64,000 nt of DNA from Gimesia fumaroli. GTDB lineage: Bacteria > Planctomycetota > Planctomycetia > Planctomycetales > Planctomycetaceae. The notes beneath the pieces are model-generated. The model was not told the DNA's origin, did not search any database, and worked only from the letters and a program-made list of their open reading frames with translations. Within the stretch, counting starts at the first letter, position 1. Every line of letters starts with the position of its first letter. The stretch is from the NCBI RefSeq assembly GCF_007754425.1, contig NZ_CP037452.1, positions 1,087,501 through 1,151,500 of the forward strand. Direction: 5' to 3'. Below, piece after piece: positions 43,660 to 52,204 of the stretch. A program made the position numbers and the translations under genes.

Positions 43660-44172
43660 ATGACGCTCGATCCACATCATGCTGTGTATGTTGGCAGTTT
43701 TGACCCACCGACATTGGGGCACTTGGATATTGTAGAGCGCGGTGCTCTGATTTATTCCAAGATCACGGTGGGCATCGGGATTAACCCTGACAAACGCCCG
43801 CTGTTTTCTCCCGAGGAACGCCAGCAGATGCTGCAGGGGTTGTTAGCCGCCTTTCCGAATGTGGAAGTCAAATGTTTTCAGGGGCTGGCGGTCAATTTCG
43901 TGCAGGAATGTGGAGGTGGCGTCATGCTGCGAGGCCTGCGCACGTTGACCGATGTGGAAGCTGAGTTTACCATGTCTCTGGCAAACAGAACCCTGGCCTC
44001 GGACATTGAAACCGTCTTTCTGATGGCCAGTGAAAAATATACGCATATTTCCAGCTCTCTGATCAAACAGATCGCCCAGCTGGGCGGTGATGTGGCAGAA
44101 GAAAAACTCAAAGATTTTGTGCCGAAACAGGTCGTTGGCCCCTTGGTCGAAAAATTTGCTTCCCGAACTTAA
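43660..44172 (+). CDS. coaD: Phosphopantetheine adenylyltransferase
   Basis: A 170-residue nucleotidyltransferase catalysing the penultimate step of coenzyme A synthesis. GSFDPPTLGHLDIVERG contains the T/H-x-G-H nucleotide-binding motif; VMLRGLRTLTDVEAEFTMSLANRTL (R-G-L-R, E-x-x-x-A-x-x-N) and EKYTHISSSLIKQIAQLGG (I-S-S-S-x-x-K) are the other CoaD signatures. AGGA lies before the ATG. The redoxin gene starts 52 bases downstream and has its own strong ribosome-binding site. Confidence 0.96.
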   Translation: MTLDPHHAVYVGSFDPPTLGHLDIVERGALIYSKITVGIGINPDKRPLFSPEERQQMLQGLLAAFPNVEVKCFQGLAVNFVQECGGGVMLRGLRTLTDVEAEFTMSLANRTLASDIETVFLMASEKYTHISSSLIKQIAQLGGDVAEEKLKDFVPKQVVGPLVEKFASRT

Positions 44173-44224
44173 AACGAAACTGGAATCTGCTTCATTGGTA
44201 GATTGAAAAAAAGGAGAACATACG

Positions 44225-44818
44225 ATGGTAAAAACCGCTTCAACAATGCTGCCTTTAGGAACACAGGCTCCCGATTTTTCATTGCCGAACGTCGATGGCA
44301 AAGCGGTCTCCCTGAGCGACTTTCAGGATTCCAAGGGTTTGCTGGTGATCTTTATGTGCAACCATTGCCCGTTTGTCATTCATCTGCGCGAAGCACTGGC
44401 AGCGTTTGCAGACGAGTACATGGCCAAAGGCATGGGCGTGGTCGGCATCAGTTCCAATGACGTTTCATCACACCCTGATGACAGCCCTGAAAAAATGATC
44501 GAAGAAGCAAAAACGGCCGGTTACAATTTCCCTTATCTGTATGATGGAACTCAGGAGGTTGCCAAAGCCTACAAGGCAGCCTGCACTCCCGATTTCTTCC
44601 TGTTTGATCAGGAACAAAAACTGGTCTATCGTGGACAGTTCGACGATAGTCGCCCGGGGAATGATAAACCTGTGACCGGTGCCGATCTCAAAGCAGCCTG
44701 CGATGCCGTTATCGCCGGTGCACCTGTGACGGAAAATCAGAAACCCAGCATCGGCTGTAACATCAAATGGCAGGAAGGCAAAGAACCCGAATATTTCACG
44801 GGACAACCTGCCGTCTAG
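44225..44818 (+). CDS. Thioredoxin-fold redoxin (AhpC/TSA-like)
   Basis: A 197-residue cytosolic protein with AAGGAG before the ATG. APDFSLPNVDGKAVSLSDF leads to LLVIFMCNHCPFVIHLREAL, where the C-N-H-C pair replaces the usual C-x-x-C of thioredoxins. VGISSNDVSSHPDDSP and ACTPDFFLFD (with cis-proline) complete the fold. This is the 'thioredoxin family protein' group with C-N-H-C-P-F, common in bacteria, whose partner is not known. It is followed by a strong terminator at 44843. Confidence 0.9.
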   Translation: MVKTASTMLPLGTQAPDFSLPNVDGKAVSLSDFQDSKGLLVIFMCNHCPFVIHLREALAAFADEYMAKGMGVVGISSNDVSSHPDDSPEKMIEEAKTAGYNFPYLYDGTQEVAKAYKAACTPDFFLFDQEQKLVYRGQFDDSRPGNDKPVTGADLKAACDAVIAGAPVTENQKPSIGCNIKWQEGKEPEYFTGQPAV

Positions 44819-44842
44819 CACTTTCTAATTCAACGAGACCCG

Positions 44843-44876
44843 ACTCTCTTCACCTCGCTGTGAAGAGAGTTTTTTT
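44843..44876 (+). terminator. Intrinsic terminator after the redoxin gene
   Basis: An 11-base-pair stem (44843-44853 with 44860-44870), six-base loop and a run of seven T ending at 44876. It lies 25 bases after the redoxin stop. Confidence 0.88.
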
Positions 44877-45350
44877 ATGCGTCTCGATCCTCTGAATTTA
44901 AAGTCGAATCAAGTAGTCAAAAACAAATCTTCAAGTGAGAAAGTCGTATCTCTCACGGGTTGTGCTTACCAGTGGAACCAGAACCAGATGTTTGATCAAA
45001 AGTTGTTTTTCATCAAATAGTTGTGGTTATGCAGCGATCTCAAGTGAACGGACTGGAGAAGCTTTAACGGGCTGCTCTTCGCGCGTGCAATATGAACAGC
45101 GTGCCACTGCTTACTTTGATTAATTCGCAGAAAATTCTGTCGAATCCTGTGGATCGTTTCAATTCGTTTTCGTTTTCCTATTAGAGACTCTATCTAAAGG
45201 GACGACTCGCTGTCTTGAGTCGTCCGGTTGATCAACTCTTTTGTAGGGCGGGCCTTCGTCAATACAAAAATCAACCATGCGTCTGGTGGCTTCCGTCGAT
45301 CAGTTCGAAAGGGCTGCGCGCAAGCACTTTACGCTTCAGGAGAACTCATC
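44877..45350. other. 474-base leader and gap upstream of the peroxidase gene
   Basis: No gene is supported; the peroxidase frame is open upstream to 45228 but lacks a ribosome-binding site there. The region holds two adjacent inverted repeats at 45200-45236 and ends with AGGAG eight bases before the ATG at 45351. Confidence 0.55.
45200..45236. promoter_or_regulatory. Hairpin plus adjacent palindrome in the peroxidase leader
   Basis: GGACGACTC (45200-45208) is the reverse complement of GAGTCGTCC (45217-45225), with an eight-base loop. It is followed at once by the perfect ten-base palindrome GTTGATCAAC (45227-45236) and then CTCTTTTG. It could be an operator pair or an RNA structure acting on the heme peroxidase gene 115 bases downstream. 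Confidence 0.4.
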
Positions 45351-47624
45351 ATGCTATTTCGAAAACCAAATCGTCATCGCAGGGCCGCCCGTCAATCAAC
45401 TCATTTTTCAGCCGTTGAGCACCTTGAAGATCGTCAACTTTTGTCGGCGGTGAATTCCCTCTCAACAGACATTATCGATTCAGATACGGAGTGGAATACC
45501 GTTACCGAATACGCGTCCATCGATGGGACTGGCAACAATATCGACAATCCGGAACTCGGAAGTCCCGGTACACAGCTCATCAGGCTGGCCGAAGCAGCCT
45601 ACGGCGATGGCCTGTCGACTCCTGCCGGTGAAGACCGCCCGAGCGCCCGCGAAATCAGTAATGTCATCGCTGCGGTGAATTCAGAGGAAACCAACGACCG
45701 TTTCCTGACAGACATCTTCTGGGTCTGGGGACAGTTCATCGATCACGATATTACGCTGACTGAAGCCGCTCATGATGAAGACGGCAATCCGCTGGAATCA
45801 TTTCCGATTGAAGTACCAACGGGTGACGTTTACTTCGATCCGGATGGCTCCGGGGATGACGTGATTGGTCTGAACCGATCTGCTTTTGAAGTAGACGAAG
45901 ATGGTGTGCGGCAGCAGGTCAATCAGATTACCGCATTTATCGATGGTTCGATGATCTACGGTTCGGATGAAGAACTGGCGGCCCAGTTGAGAACCTTCGA
46001 AGGGGGAATGCTGGCAACCAGTGATGATGGCCTGTTGCCATACGGAGATGACGGATTCTTTCAGGCGGGCGATATTCGCGCCAATGAGAACGTGGCATTG
46101 ACTTCGATGCACACAATCTGGGTTCGCGAGCACAATCGGATTGCTGCAGAACTGGCGGCGGAAAACCCGGATCTGACCGATGAAGAACTGTATCAACAGG
46201 CTCGGCAGATTGTGATTGGCGAGTTACAGGCGATTACGTTCAATGAATTCCTGCCAGCATTATTTGGCACCGGGGTCGTCAGCGAATACACGGGATACGA
46301 TTCCACAGTCGATCCCAGTATCGCCAATGAATTTTCCAATGCCGCCTATCGCTTCGGGCACACAATGTTGTCGTCCGAACTGCTGCGGCTTGACGAGAAC
46401 GGGAACGTTTCCGATGAAGGCAATCTTGCGTTGTTGAACGCATTCTTTAACCCGAGCGAACTGGAACAAAATGGAGTCGATTCCCTGTTGCGCGGGGCCA
46501 CTGTGAATGTGGCACAGGAAATCGACAACGAACTCGTCGATGACGTTCGCAACTTCCTGTTTGGTCCTCCGGGGGCAGACGGTTTCGATCTGGCGTCGTT
46601 GAATATCCAGCGTGGCCGCGACCATGGACTGGCAGACTACAACGCAACACGCGTTGCCTTGGGGCTGTCTGAGGTGGAAAGCTTCTCCGACATCACATCT
46701 GATCCGGAAGTTGCCGCTAAGCTGGAACAACTATATGGCACAGTCGACAATATCGATTTGTGGGTCGGGGGTCTGGCCGAAGATCATCTGCCGGGATCAA
46801 GTATGGGCGAGACGTTCACGGCCATTATCGTCGATCAGTTTGAACGGCTTCGTGATGGAGATCGCTTCTGGTATGAGAACGTGTTCTCCGGTGATGCGCT
46901 CGACGAAATCAGCGGTACGACACTGGCCGATGTGATTGAACGTAACACGGATGTCTCAGGGCTGCAGGAAAACGTGTTTTTTGCTCCCACTGTCATGCGG
47001 CTCGATCTGGCAGTAACCGGTTCCAACGACGTCACCATTCGCGAGAAAAACGGGAATCTGGAAGTGATTGACAACAGAACGCGGCAGGTGATCGGCAGTC
47101 AGTCACTGGGCAGCGTGGAACGTTTGATGCTGACGAGTACCAATAACGGATCGCAACACGTCACCATTGAAGGGATTACCGTCGCAGAACTGCCCGGTGG
47201 TCTGGTCGTCGAAGCGGGGAAAGGCCGTGCTGACACATTGATTGTGAATGGCACAAACCAAAGCGACACGATCTTCGTGAACGAGGATTATGTTGATGTC
47301 AGCGGCATGCAGCTGGAATTCACCGGCATGGAGCGGATTGTGATTCGAGGCACGGACGCGGATGACACGATTGAAGTGGCTGATGGACTGGAAATTGATG
47401 TCGATGTGCAGGATGACATCGGCCGCGATCATATGCATGAGAGACGCCATAGAAGAGAGCAGTTGGCGCATCGTCCGGACGATCACCGCCCCACACAAGG
47501 GCCGAACCGGCAGAGGTCTGGGGATGCCGATGGCGACATGCCGCCAGAAATGCTGGATCAGGTCTTTGCTTCCAACGACCTTGATCCTGTATTAGGAATG
47601 CCTCCTGGCAAACGCCGTCCTTAG
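45351..47624 (+). CDS. Exported heme peroxidase (animal/peroxidasin-type) with LEPR-like N-terminus
   Basis: A 757-residue protein from the ATG at 45351 (CAGGAG upstream). The basic N-terminus leads to VEHLEDRQLLSA (residues 22-33), a variant of the planctomycete LEPR-x-L-L surface-protein motif. Residues about 55-560 are an animal-type heme peroxidase: distal histidine H132 in GQFIDHDITL, catalytic R259-E260 in IWVREHNRIA, proximal H337 in YRFGHTML, and SLNIQRGRDHGLADYN, a family hallmark. After about residue 570 come beta-rich repeats with N-G-T-N-Q-S-D-T pieces and a His/Arg/Asp-rich tail (HMHERRHRREQ). Such enzymes use H2O2 to oxidise halides or phenols, or to crosslink proteins; the substrate is unknown. 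Confidence 0.92.
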   Translation: MLFRKPNRHRRAARQSTHFSAVEHLEDRQLLSAVNSLSTDIIDSDTEWNTVTEYASIDGTGNNIDNPELGSPGTQLIRLAEAAYGDGLSTPAGEDRPSAREISNVIAAVNSEETNDRFLTDIFWVWGQFIDHDITLTEAAHDEDGNPLESFPIEVPTGDVYFDPDGSGDDVIGLNRSAFEVDEDGVRQQVNQITAFIDGSMIYGSDEELAAQLRTFEGGMLATSDDGLLPYGDDGFFQAGDIRANENVALTSMHTIWVREHNRIAAELAAENPDLTDEELYQQARQIVIGELQAITFNEFLPALFGTGVVSEYTGYDSTVDPSIANEFSNAAYRFGHTMLSSELLRLDENGNVSDEGNLALLNAFFNPSELEQNGVDSLLRGATVNVAQEIDNELVDDVRNFLFGPPGADGFDLASLNIQRGRDHGLADYNATRVALGLSEVESFSDITSDPEVAAKLEQLYGTVDNIDLWVGGLAEDHLPGSSMGETFTAIIVDQFERLRDGDRFWYENVFSGDALDEISGTTLADVIERNTDVSGLQENVFFAPTVMRLDLAVTGSNDVTIREKNGNLEVIDNRTRQVIGSQSLGSVERLMLTSTNNGSQHVTIEGITVAELPGGLVVEAGKGRADTLIVNGTNQSDTIFVNEDYVDVSGMQLEFTGMERIVIRGTDADDTIEVADGLEIDVDVQDDIGRDHMHERRHRREQLAHRPDDHRPTQGPNRQRSGDADGDMPPEMLDQVFASNDLDPVLGMPPGKRRP

Positions 47625-47747
47625 TGACTGGTTGATTGCCTTCTGCAAATCACTTTGAGCTACCCCCGCCTTCACCGGGCCTGGAACTTGATCTCCTGAT
47701 CTGGGTTCCGGGTCTGGTAAGGAGCCGGTGATGAGGCCTGCCAAACA

Positions 47748-48179
47748 CTAGTTCGAAGTGAGCTGGAAGTCGAATACGTTCTCGCCTGCTTTGACTTCTT
47801 CGGTCAGTGTGGACTTCGTGTTGTATTTCGCTGGAATCGTTTCTTTGAATGGTGCCGCGCCTGCGCCACCTTCTTCTTCAGAACTATCGGACTGCGCAGT
47901 TGCGATGCTGATTTTATGCGTGCCGATTTTGGCACCTTTGGTATCACCGACATAGACCAGTTCATATTTGCCGACATCGTCAGTGGTGCCCATCGAAGAA
48001 CGTCCCTCTTCAGGGCTAAACACAACCATCACTCCTGCCAGCGGTTTTTCATCCATGGTGACGGTGCCAGTTACCGTGCCCCGGTCGGGTTGATCACTGG
48101 GGGTATCTGAACATCCAACTGAGATGAGGCACAGAAGTGGGAAGAGAAAACGAATTCTCCCTTGAGTTACGACTGTCAT
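47748..48179 (-). CDS. Small lipoprotein with carboxypeptidase-regulatory-like (transthyretin-like) fold
   Basis: A 143-residue lipoprotein. The ATG at 48179 has AGGAG upstream and gives basic TQGRIRF, hydrophobic FLFPLLCLISV and lipobox S-V-G-C. The rest is a single beta sandwich: GTVTGTVTMDEKPLAGVMVVFSPEEG, GKYELVYV, GTHKISI. This is the carboxypeptidase-regulatory-like pattern (G-x-V-x-x-x-G-x-P-L-x-G-x-x-V). Genes like this commonly follow DUF1559 genes in planctomycetes, and here it lies 215 bases downstream of one on the same strand. Confidence 0.85.
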   Translation of the reverse strand: MTVVTQGRIRFLFPLLCLISVGCSDTPSDQPDRGTVTGTVTMDEKPLAGVMVVFSPEEGRSSMGTTDDVGKYELVYVGDTKGAKIGTHKISIATAQSDSSEEEGGAGAAPFKETIPAKYNTKSTLTEEVKAGENVFDFQLTSN

Positions 48180-48394
48180 TAAAAATCTCCTGAACGCGAT
48201 GAGCTTTATTGAAAAGCTGGAAATTGGATAAGATGAGAAGGGCAATCATAGAAAGGCCACGCTGACTGTACAAGTTAGTGTCGCTGTCCGGTCCGGATTC
48301 CTGTTTTATGAGATAAATAAAAAAGGGACAAGCAATTATAGTAACTGCTTGCCCCTTATGAATCACCGACTTCAGTGCGTTCTAAGCCTGGTGC

Positions 48395-49399
48395 TTAAAA
48401 TTCACCAACAACATTACCGTCATCGATTCCGATCAGATACTCGAGCGTACTGTCGTTCGGAATGGTTGCGGCATTGTGGTCAATATTTTCGCTGAGGAAT
48501 TTAATGCGGCCATCGCCAAACAGGAAATGCGCACCGCCGACATGGCGGCTGCTGAAGGCAATTCTTCCCTGCCCTGAAGAGGCATTGGCGTTAATTGGTG
48601 CGGCACCACCTCCAAAAATGGAGATCAGTCCCTGGTTGGAACTGGAACCATCAGAACTGATGGCAGGGCCAGTAGCGTTATAATCACGAGCTGCATACAG
48701 GGCACCGGCAAATGCTTTGTTGTTACCAAGTTTGTAAGCACGTTCGCCAACCAGGATGATATTACTGCTGCCGTCTGATAAATCACGCATCTTGACGGAA
48801 CTATTGCGGAAAAAAGCACCATTGGCTGTATTTGTTGGGTTGGTTCCCTGGTCTTTTTTCAAACCATAGGAGTTGTTTGATGCAATATAGTTCGTCACAG
48901 CCAGACCGTATTCTGAGCCACCCGTTGCCTTGATTCTGCGGCCTGCTTCGTCATGAATTGGTGGGCCGGTGTCTGAGGGGCAACGGAAGACAGGCAGTGT
49001 CTGCTGCATCGTGGTACGAATCGTGGCATTATTGAGTACCGTTGAGATTGGAACGGTGCCTACATTCAGCTGATTGAACAGCGGTGCCTGATCGAGATAA
49101 GGCAACAACATGGCATTCCAAGCCCAGTGGCCTTCGTTGTCAACTACCACGCCGCCATTGGAAGGCAGGATCTCTTCTACATACCCGGGAGGAAATGTGC
49201 GGAATGTTTCATGATAGTTGTGCATCGCAAGCCCAATTTGCTTCAAATTGTTTTTACAGGTGCTTCTGCGGGCGGCTTCACGTGCCTGTTGGACAGCGGG
49301 CAAGAGTAATGCAATTAAAATCGCAATAATGGCGATTACGACCAATAACTCAATCAGGGTAAAACCCCGTTGAGAACGCGAGCGACTGAACTTGTTCAT
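48395..49399 (-). CDS. DUF1559 protein with classical prepilin signal (H-X9-DG family)
   Basis: A 334-residue protein with a textbook N-terminus: [38 protein letters not shown], cleaved after G with E at +5. The core has [28 protein letters not shown], and the C-terminal [17 protein letters not shown] carries the D-G of the family motif. Probably displayed on the cell surface by a type II secretion/pilus-like machine; the role is unknown. AGGAA precedes the start. It is paired with the lipoprotein at 47748 and divergent from the sigma-factor gene. Confidence 0.94.
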   Translation of the reverse strand: MNKFSRSRSQRGFTLIELLVVIAIIAILIALLLPAVQQAREAARRSTCKNNLKQIGLAMHNYHETFRTFPPGYVEEILPSNGGVVVDNEGHWAWNAMLLPYLDQAPLFNQLNVGTVPISTVLNNATIRTTMQQTLPVFRCPSDTGPPIHDEAGRRIKATGGSEYGLAVTNYIASNNSYGLKKDQGTNPTNTANGAFFRNSSVKMRDLSDGSSNIILVGERAYKLGNNKAFAGALYAARDYNATGPAISSDGSSSNQGLISIFGGGAAPINANASSGQGRIAFSSRHVGGAHFLFGDGRIKFLSENIDHNAATIPNDSTLEYLIGIDDGNVVGEF

Positions 49400-49873
49400 A
49401 GAGTCGTTCCTGTCTTTCTAAACCGAATCCGGATAACAATATCTTCAACTGGAATAATGAATAAAAAAATAGTCCAGAGAAACGCAAAACTCTGAGAATC
49501 AGGCCTCTATTCAAGCAACCTGATGGAAAGGGAGTTGAGGAAATGCTTCACCAATTACCTAGGGGTTAGTGAACAATATTCAAGTTGCCCTCATTAAGCA
49601 TTCGTATGCAAAAGCAGTGGTTTACCTGAGTTTTTTCAAAAATAAACGGTTTCCACACAAATAAGCCCTGTTTCATGTTCGCATGTCACTATTTTGCATG
49701 ACGGATTCCTTAATCTAGTTTAGAATCGACAAGCGAGTGGCGAGTTTTCGTATTAAAGATCATTTATGAATAGAATTCGGAAGTAAGTCGGCGGAAGTTT
49801 GTACGATAGCTTGATAGGGCGGCTTCGTTTTTTGTCAGAAGCTGAGAGTTTGTATCGTTAAAAAGAAGGTATC
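49400..49873. other. 474-base divergent gap before the sigma-factor gene
   Basis: A/T-rich region between the DUF1559 gene (minus) and the ECF sigma gene (plus). Several weak -10-like boxes exist (TAGAAT near 49721), but no pair with convincing -35 and spacing. An ECF-type promoter cannot be recognised without knowing the sigma factor's own motif. No coding frame is supported. Confidence 0.5.
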
Positions 49874-50431
49874 ATGAGCAACGATCTGGAAAATGCCGCC
49901 TTGCCCGACGATTTACATATGCAGTTTCTGCATGTGTTTACACAGCATCGGAATCAGATTTATTCCTATATCTATTCTCTGCTGCCTAATCGGGATGATG
50001 CAGAAGACGTTTTTCAGCGAACCAGCCTGATCCTCTGGAAGAAGTTTCCGGAATATGATGCGACATGTAGTTTTTTCTCGTGGGCCTGTGGTGTAGCCTT
50101 CTATGAAGTGAAAAACTTTATTCGAGTTGCACAAAGAAAACGGTTACAATTTCGAGAAGATGTGATTCAGCAACTGGCTGATGAAAGAGCTGGGGTTCCT
50201 CAGCTGAAATTCAATCAGCGGGCCACTGCCTTACAGGACTGCATCAAAAAACTGAAGGAGAAAGATCGTCAACTGGTGGATCAGGTCTACCGGGATCAGA
50301 CTCCAGTGAAAGATGTCGCCGAAACAGTCGGGTCCGCCGTTCAAACATTATATAACAGGCTCAACCAGATTCGTCAGCAATTAACTCACTGTATTGAACG
50401 CACAATGTCTTATACAGGAGAGGGAAAATGA
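49874..50431 (+). CDS. ECF-type sigma-70 family RNA polymerase sigma factor
   Basis: A 185-residue sigma factor with region 2 (LLPNRDDAEDVFQRTSLILWKKFPEYD, then FFSWACGVAFYEVKNFIR) and region 4 (LVDQVYRDQTPVKDVAETVGSAVQTLYNRLNQIRQQL). It has no regions 1 or 3, so it is an ECF type. The layout fits the planctomycete/verrucomicrobial subfamily encoded with FecR-like and cytochrome/DUF1501 genes. The next gene overlaps its stop by four bases (ATGA), which strongly suggests a sigma/regulator pair. Confidence 0.92.
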   Translation: MSNDLENAALPDDLHMQFLHVFTQHRNQIYSYIYSLLPNRDDAEDVFQRTSLILWKKFPEYDATCSFFSWACGVAFYEVKNFIRVAQRKRLQFREDVIQQLADERAGVPQLKFNQRATALQDCIKKLKEKDRQLVDQVYRDQTPVKDVAETVGSAVQTLYNRLNQIRQQLTHCIERTMSYTGEGK

Positions 50432-52125
50432 ATCAAAGCAATAAGCAAAACGAACTCCTGTATGAACTTTTCGGCGCGCTGTGTAACGAAAGCATTACAC
50501 CAGAGCAACATCAACAACTGCAGGAAATTCTGTCTACAGACTCCGATGCCCGATTGAAGTATTTTAACTACATGGAACTGCATCTGAATCTGGAGCGGTT
50601 GCACGATGAACAGCCAGAGCCAGAGATCGATTTTCATTTTCACACACAGACACTGCCAGCAGTTGGAGCTAAGGCTCCTGCAAGTCGTCCGGCAAAAGCA
50701 CCTCAGGCGTTGTGGCTGCTATTGACGACTGTCTGTGCTGCGGCCGTCATTGGACTTCTGTTTCTGAAACAGACTCCTGAAACACCCCGGCAAATCAGCC
50801 TGGATGTGGTACCAGAGAATATTTCTGTTGCTAAAGTCACGCAAACTGCAGCCGTGCGGTTTGCAGAAGGGGCACCGTTCCTGAAAGTCGGCTCGTGTAT
50901 CGATGCTTATCAGGAATATGCGATTTCTGAAGGACAGATACAGCTTGTATTTTCCAATGGTGCGGAAGTCATCCTGACAGGACCGGCTGTGTTTGAAAGT
51001 GAAGGGGACGAGCATCTGGCGGTTCGCTTAGGTTCCTGTTCTGTGTTTGCTCCTGAAGGCGCCGAAGGCTTTACGGTGGAAACGCCGCTTTCCAATGTCG
51101 TCGATTATGGTACCCGGTTTTCTGTAAATGTTTCGGAAGCCGGTAATACGGATGTGCAAGTCATCGAAGGCGAAACCGATGTCCGACCGATCAAGCTGGA
51201 TGAGAATTCCGGGGTTGCCGCCAAGCGCTTAACCAAAGGCATGGCACAACGTTTAACAACCAACAACGGTCTTGTTGTGAATGAGATTCCCTTTGACCGT
51301 GCACAATATGTTTCCAAATTACCCGATCGTGTGATTTCATATAACACGACTTTAGGGCCGCGCCGCAAAGCAGAAGATCTGACGAGTGTCAAAATTCAGC
51401 GCGGGGGAACTGCTTATGAGTACGCGGTCGAGGATTTGATCGGGATTGAGCTGACACATTACAAAGGCAGATCCTTTCTGACCCGAGACGATGGCGTTGA
51501 TCCTGCTACCGATGGGAATCCGCTGACGTTACGCCGGCATCTGCTGGATCAGGATCGCAGTCTGTTGACCGGAGTGGTGAATCCCTTTGGTTCAGAAACG
51601 CCGCTAACAGAACCTCCCGTGATGAATGAAGTCGAAGATCCGAACCAGCCTAATACACCCGGGATGGCAATTCGGTTTCGCGAGCCCGTCGTGAATGACG
51701 CAGGGCCGGATATTGTTCTGTTTGATCTGCAGGTCATCGTGCATGCCACAGCCGGCGATGCATTTTATGTCAGTCCGTTACCATTCACTTCGAAACGGAA
51801 AACTCACAAAATTGAGCAGTTTGATATCGACCTTGCTTCACCTGAAGCGAAGCCGTTAGAGAAATTCTGGTTACACTTGTTTAATAAAAATCAACAGACA
51901 GGTATTGGTTCCCGCAGTGAGCTGGAATCTGCTTCCGGCAACGGAGGCAACCTGCATATCGTCGGTGCCAAGGCATTGGCGGTCGGCATTGATCTGTCTG
52001 ACCTGGGTTTTGCTGAAGGGGAAACTGTCGAAGGTTTGTTTATTCAGGATGCCCAGGATAACGCTGATGTGATTGATCCGGTATTTATTGCCGGGCTCCC
52101 CCCTTTGAAACACTCCAAAAAATAA
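50428..52125 (+). CDS. FecR-domain transmembrane regulator
   Basis: A 565-residue protein coupled to the sigma factor gene (ATGA). Its cytosolic N-terminus (LYELFGALCNESITPEQHQQLQEIL) resembles the short zinc-free anti-sigma segment of this planctomycete group. One membrane helix follows at residues 90-108 (QALWLLLTTVCAAAVIGLLFL). Then comes a FecR domain, with EGQIQLVFSNGAEVILTGPAVFE and FTVETPLSNVVDYGTRFSVNVSEAGNTDVQVIEGETDVRP. The C-terminal 250 residues form a beta-rich extracytoplasmic domain of unknown type. The likely role is signal relay from the envelope to the sigma factor; the signal is unknown. Confidence 0.88.
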   Translation: MNQSNKQNELLYELFGALCNESITPEQHQQLQEILSTDSDARLKYFNYMELHLNLERLHDEQPEPEIDFHFHTQTLPAVGAKAPASRPAKAPQALWLLLTTVCAAAVIGLLFLKQTPETPRQISLDVVPENISVAKVTQTAAVRFAEGAPFLKVGSCIDAYQEYAISEGQIQLVFSNGAEVILTGPAVFESEGDEHLAVRLGSCSVFAPEGAEGFTVETPLSNVVDYGTRFSVNVSEAGNTDVQVIEGETDVRPIKLDENSGVAAKRLTKGMAQRLTTNNGLVVNEIPFDRAQYVSKLPDRVISYNTTLGPRRKAEDLTSVKIQRGGTAYEYAVEDLIGIELTHYKGRSFLTRDDGVDPATDGNPLTLRRHLLDQDRSLLTGVVNPFGSETPLTEPPVMNEVEDPNQPNTPGMAIRFREPVVNDAGPDIVLFDLQVIVHATAGDAFYVSPLPFTSKRKTHKIEQFDIDLASPEAKPLEKFWLHLFNKNQQTGIGSRSELESASGNGGNLHIVGAKALAVGIDLSDLGFAEGETVEGLFIQDAQDNADVIDPVFIAGLPPLKHSKK

Positions 52126-52204
52126 TAGCGAACTTAATGTGATGTGACCCGAGGATAGAAATCGTTTTGTCTTCCGCATCGAAATAATGAAAGAGGCCTT
52201 GTTC

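Noticed and set aside
45228-45350. Upstream start for the peroxidase gene
   Set aside because: No ribosome-binding site there; the ATG at 45351 has AGGAG at the right distance, and the upstream part overlaps the inverted repeats.
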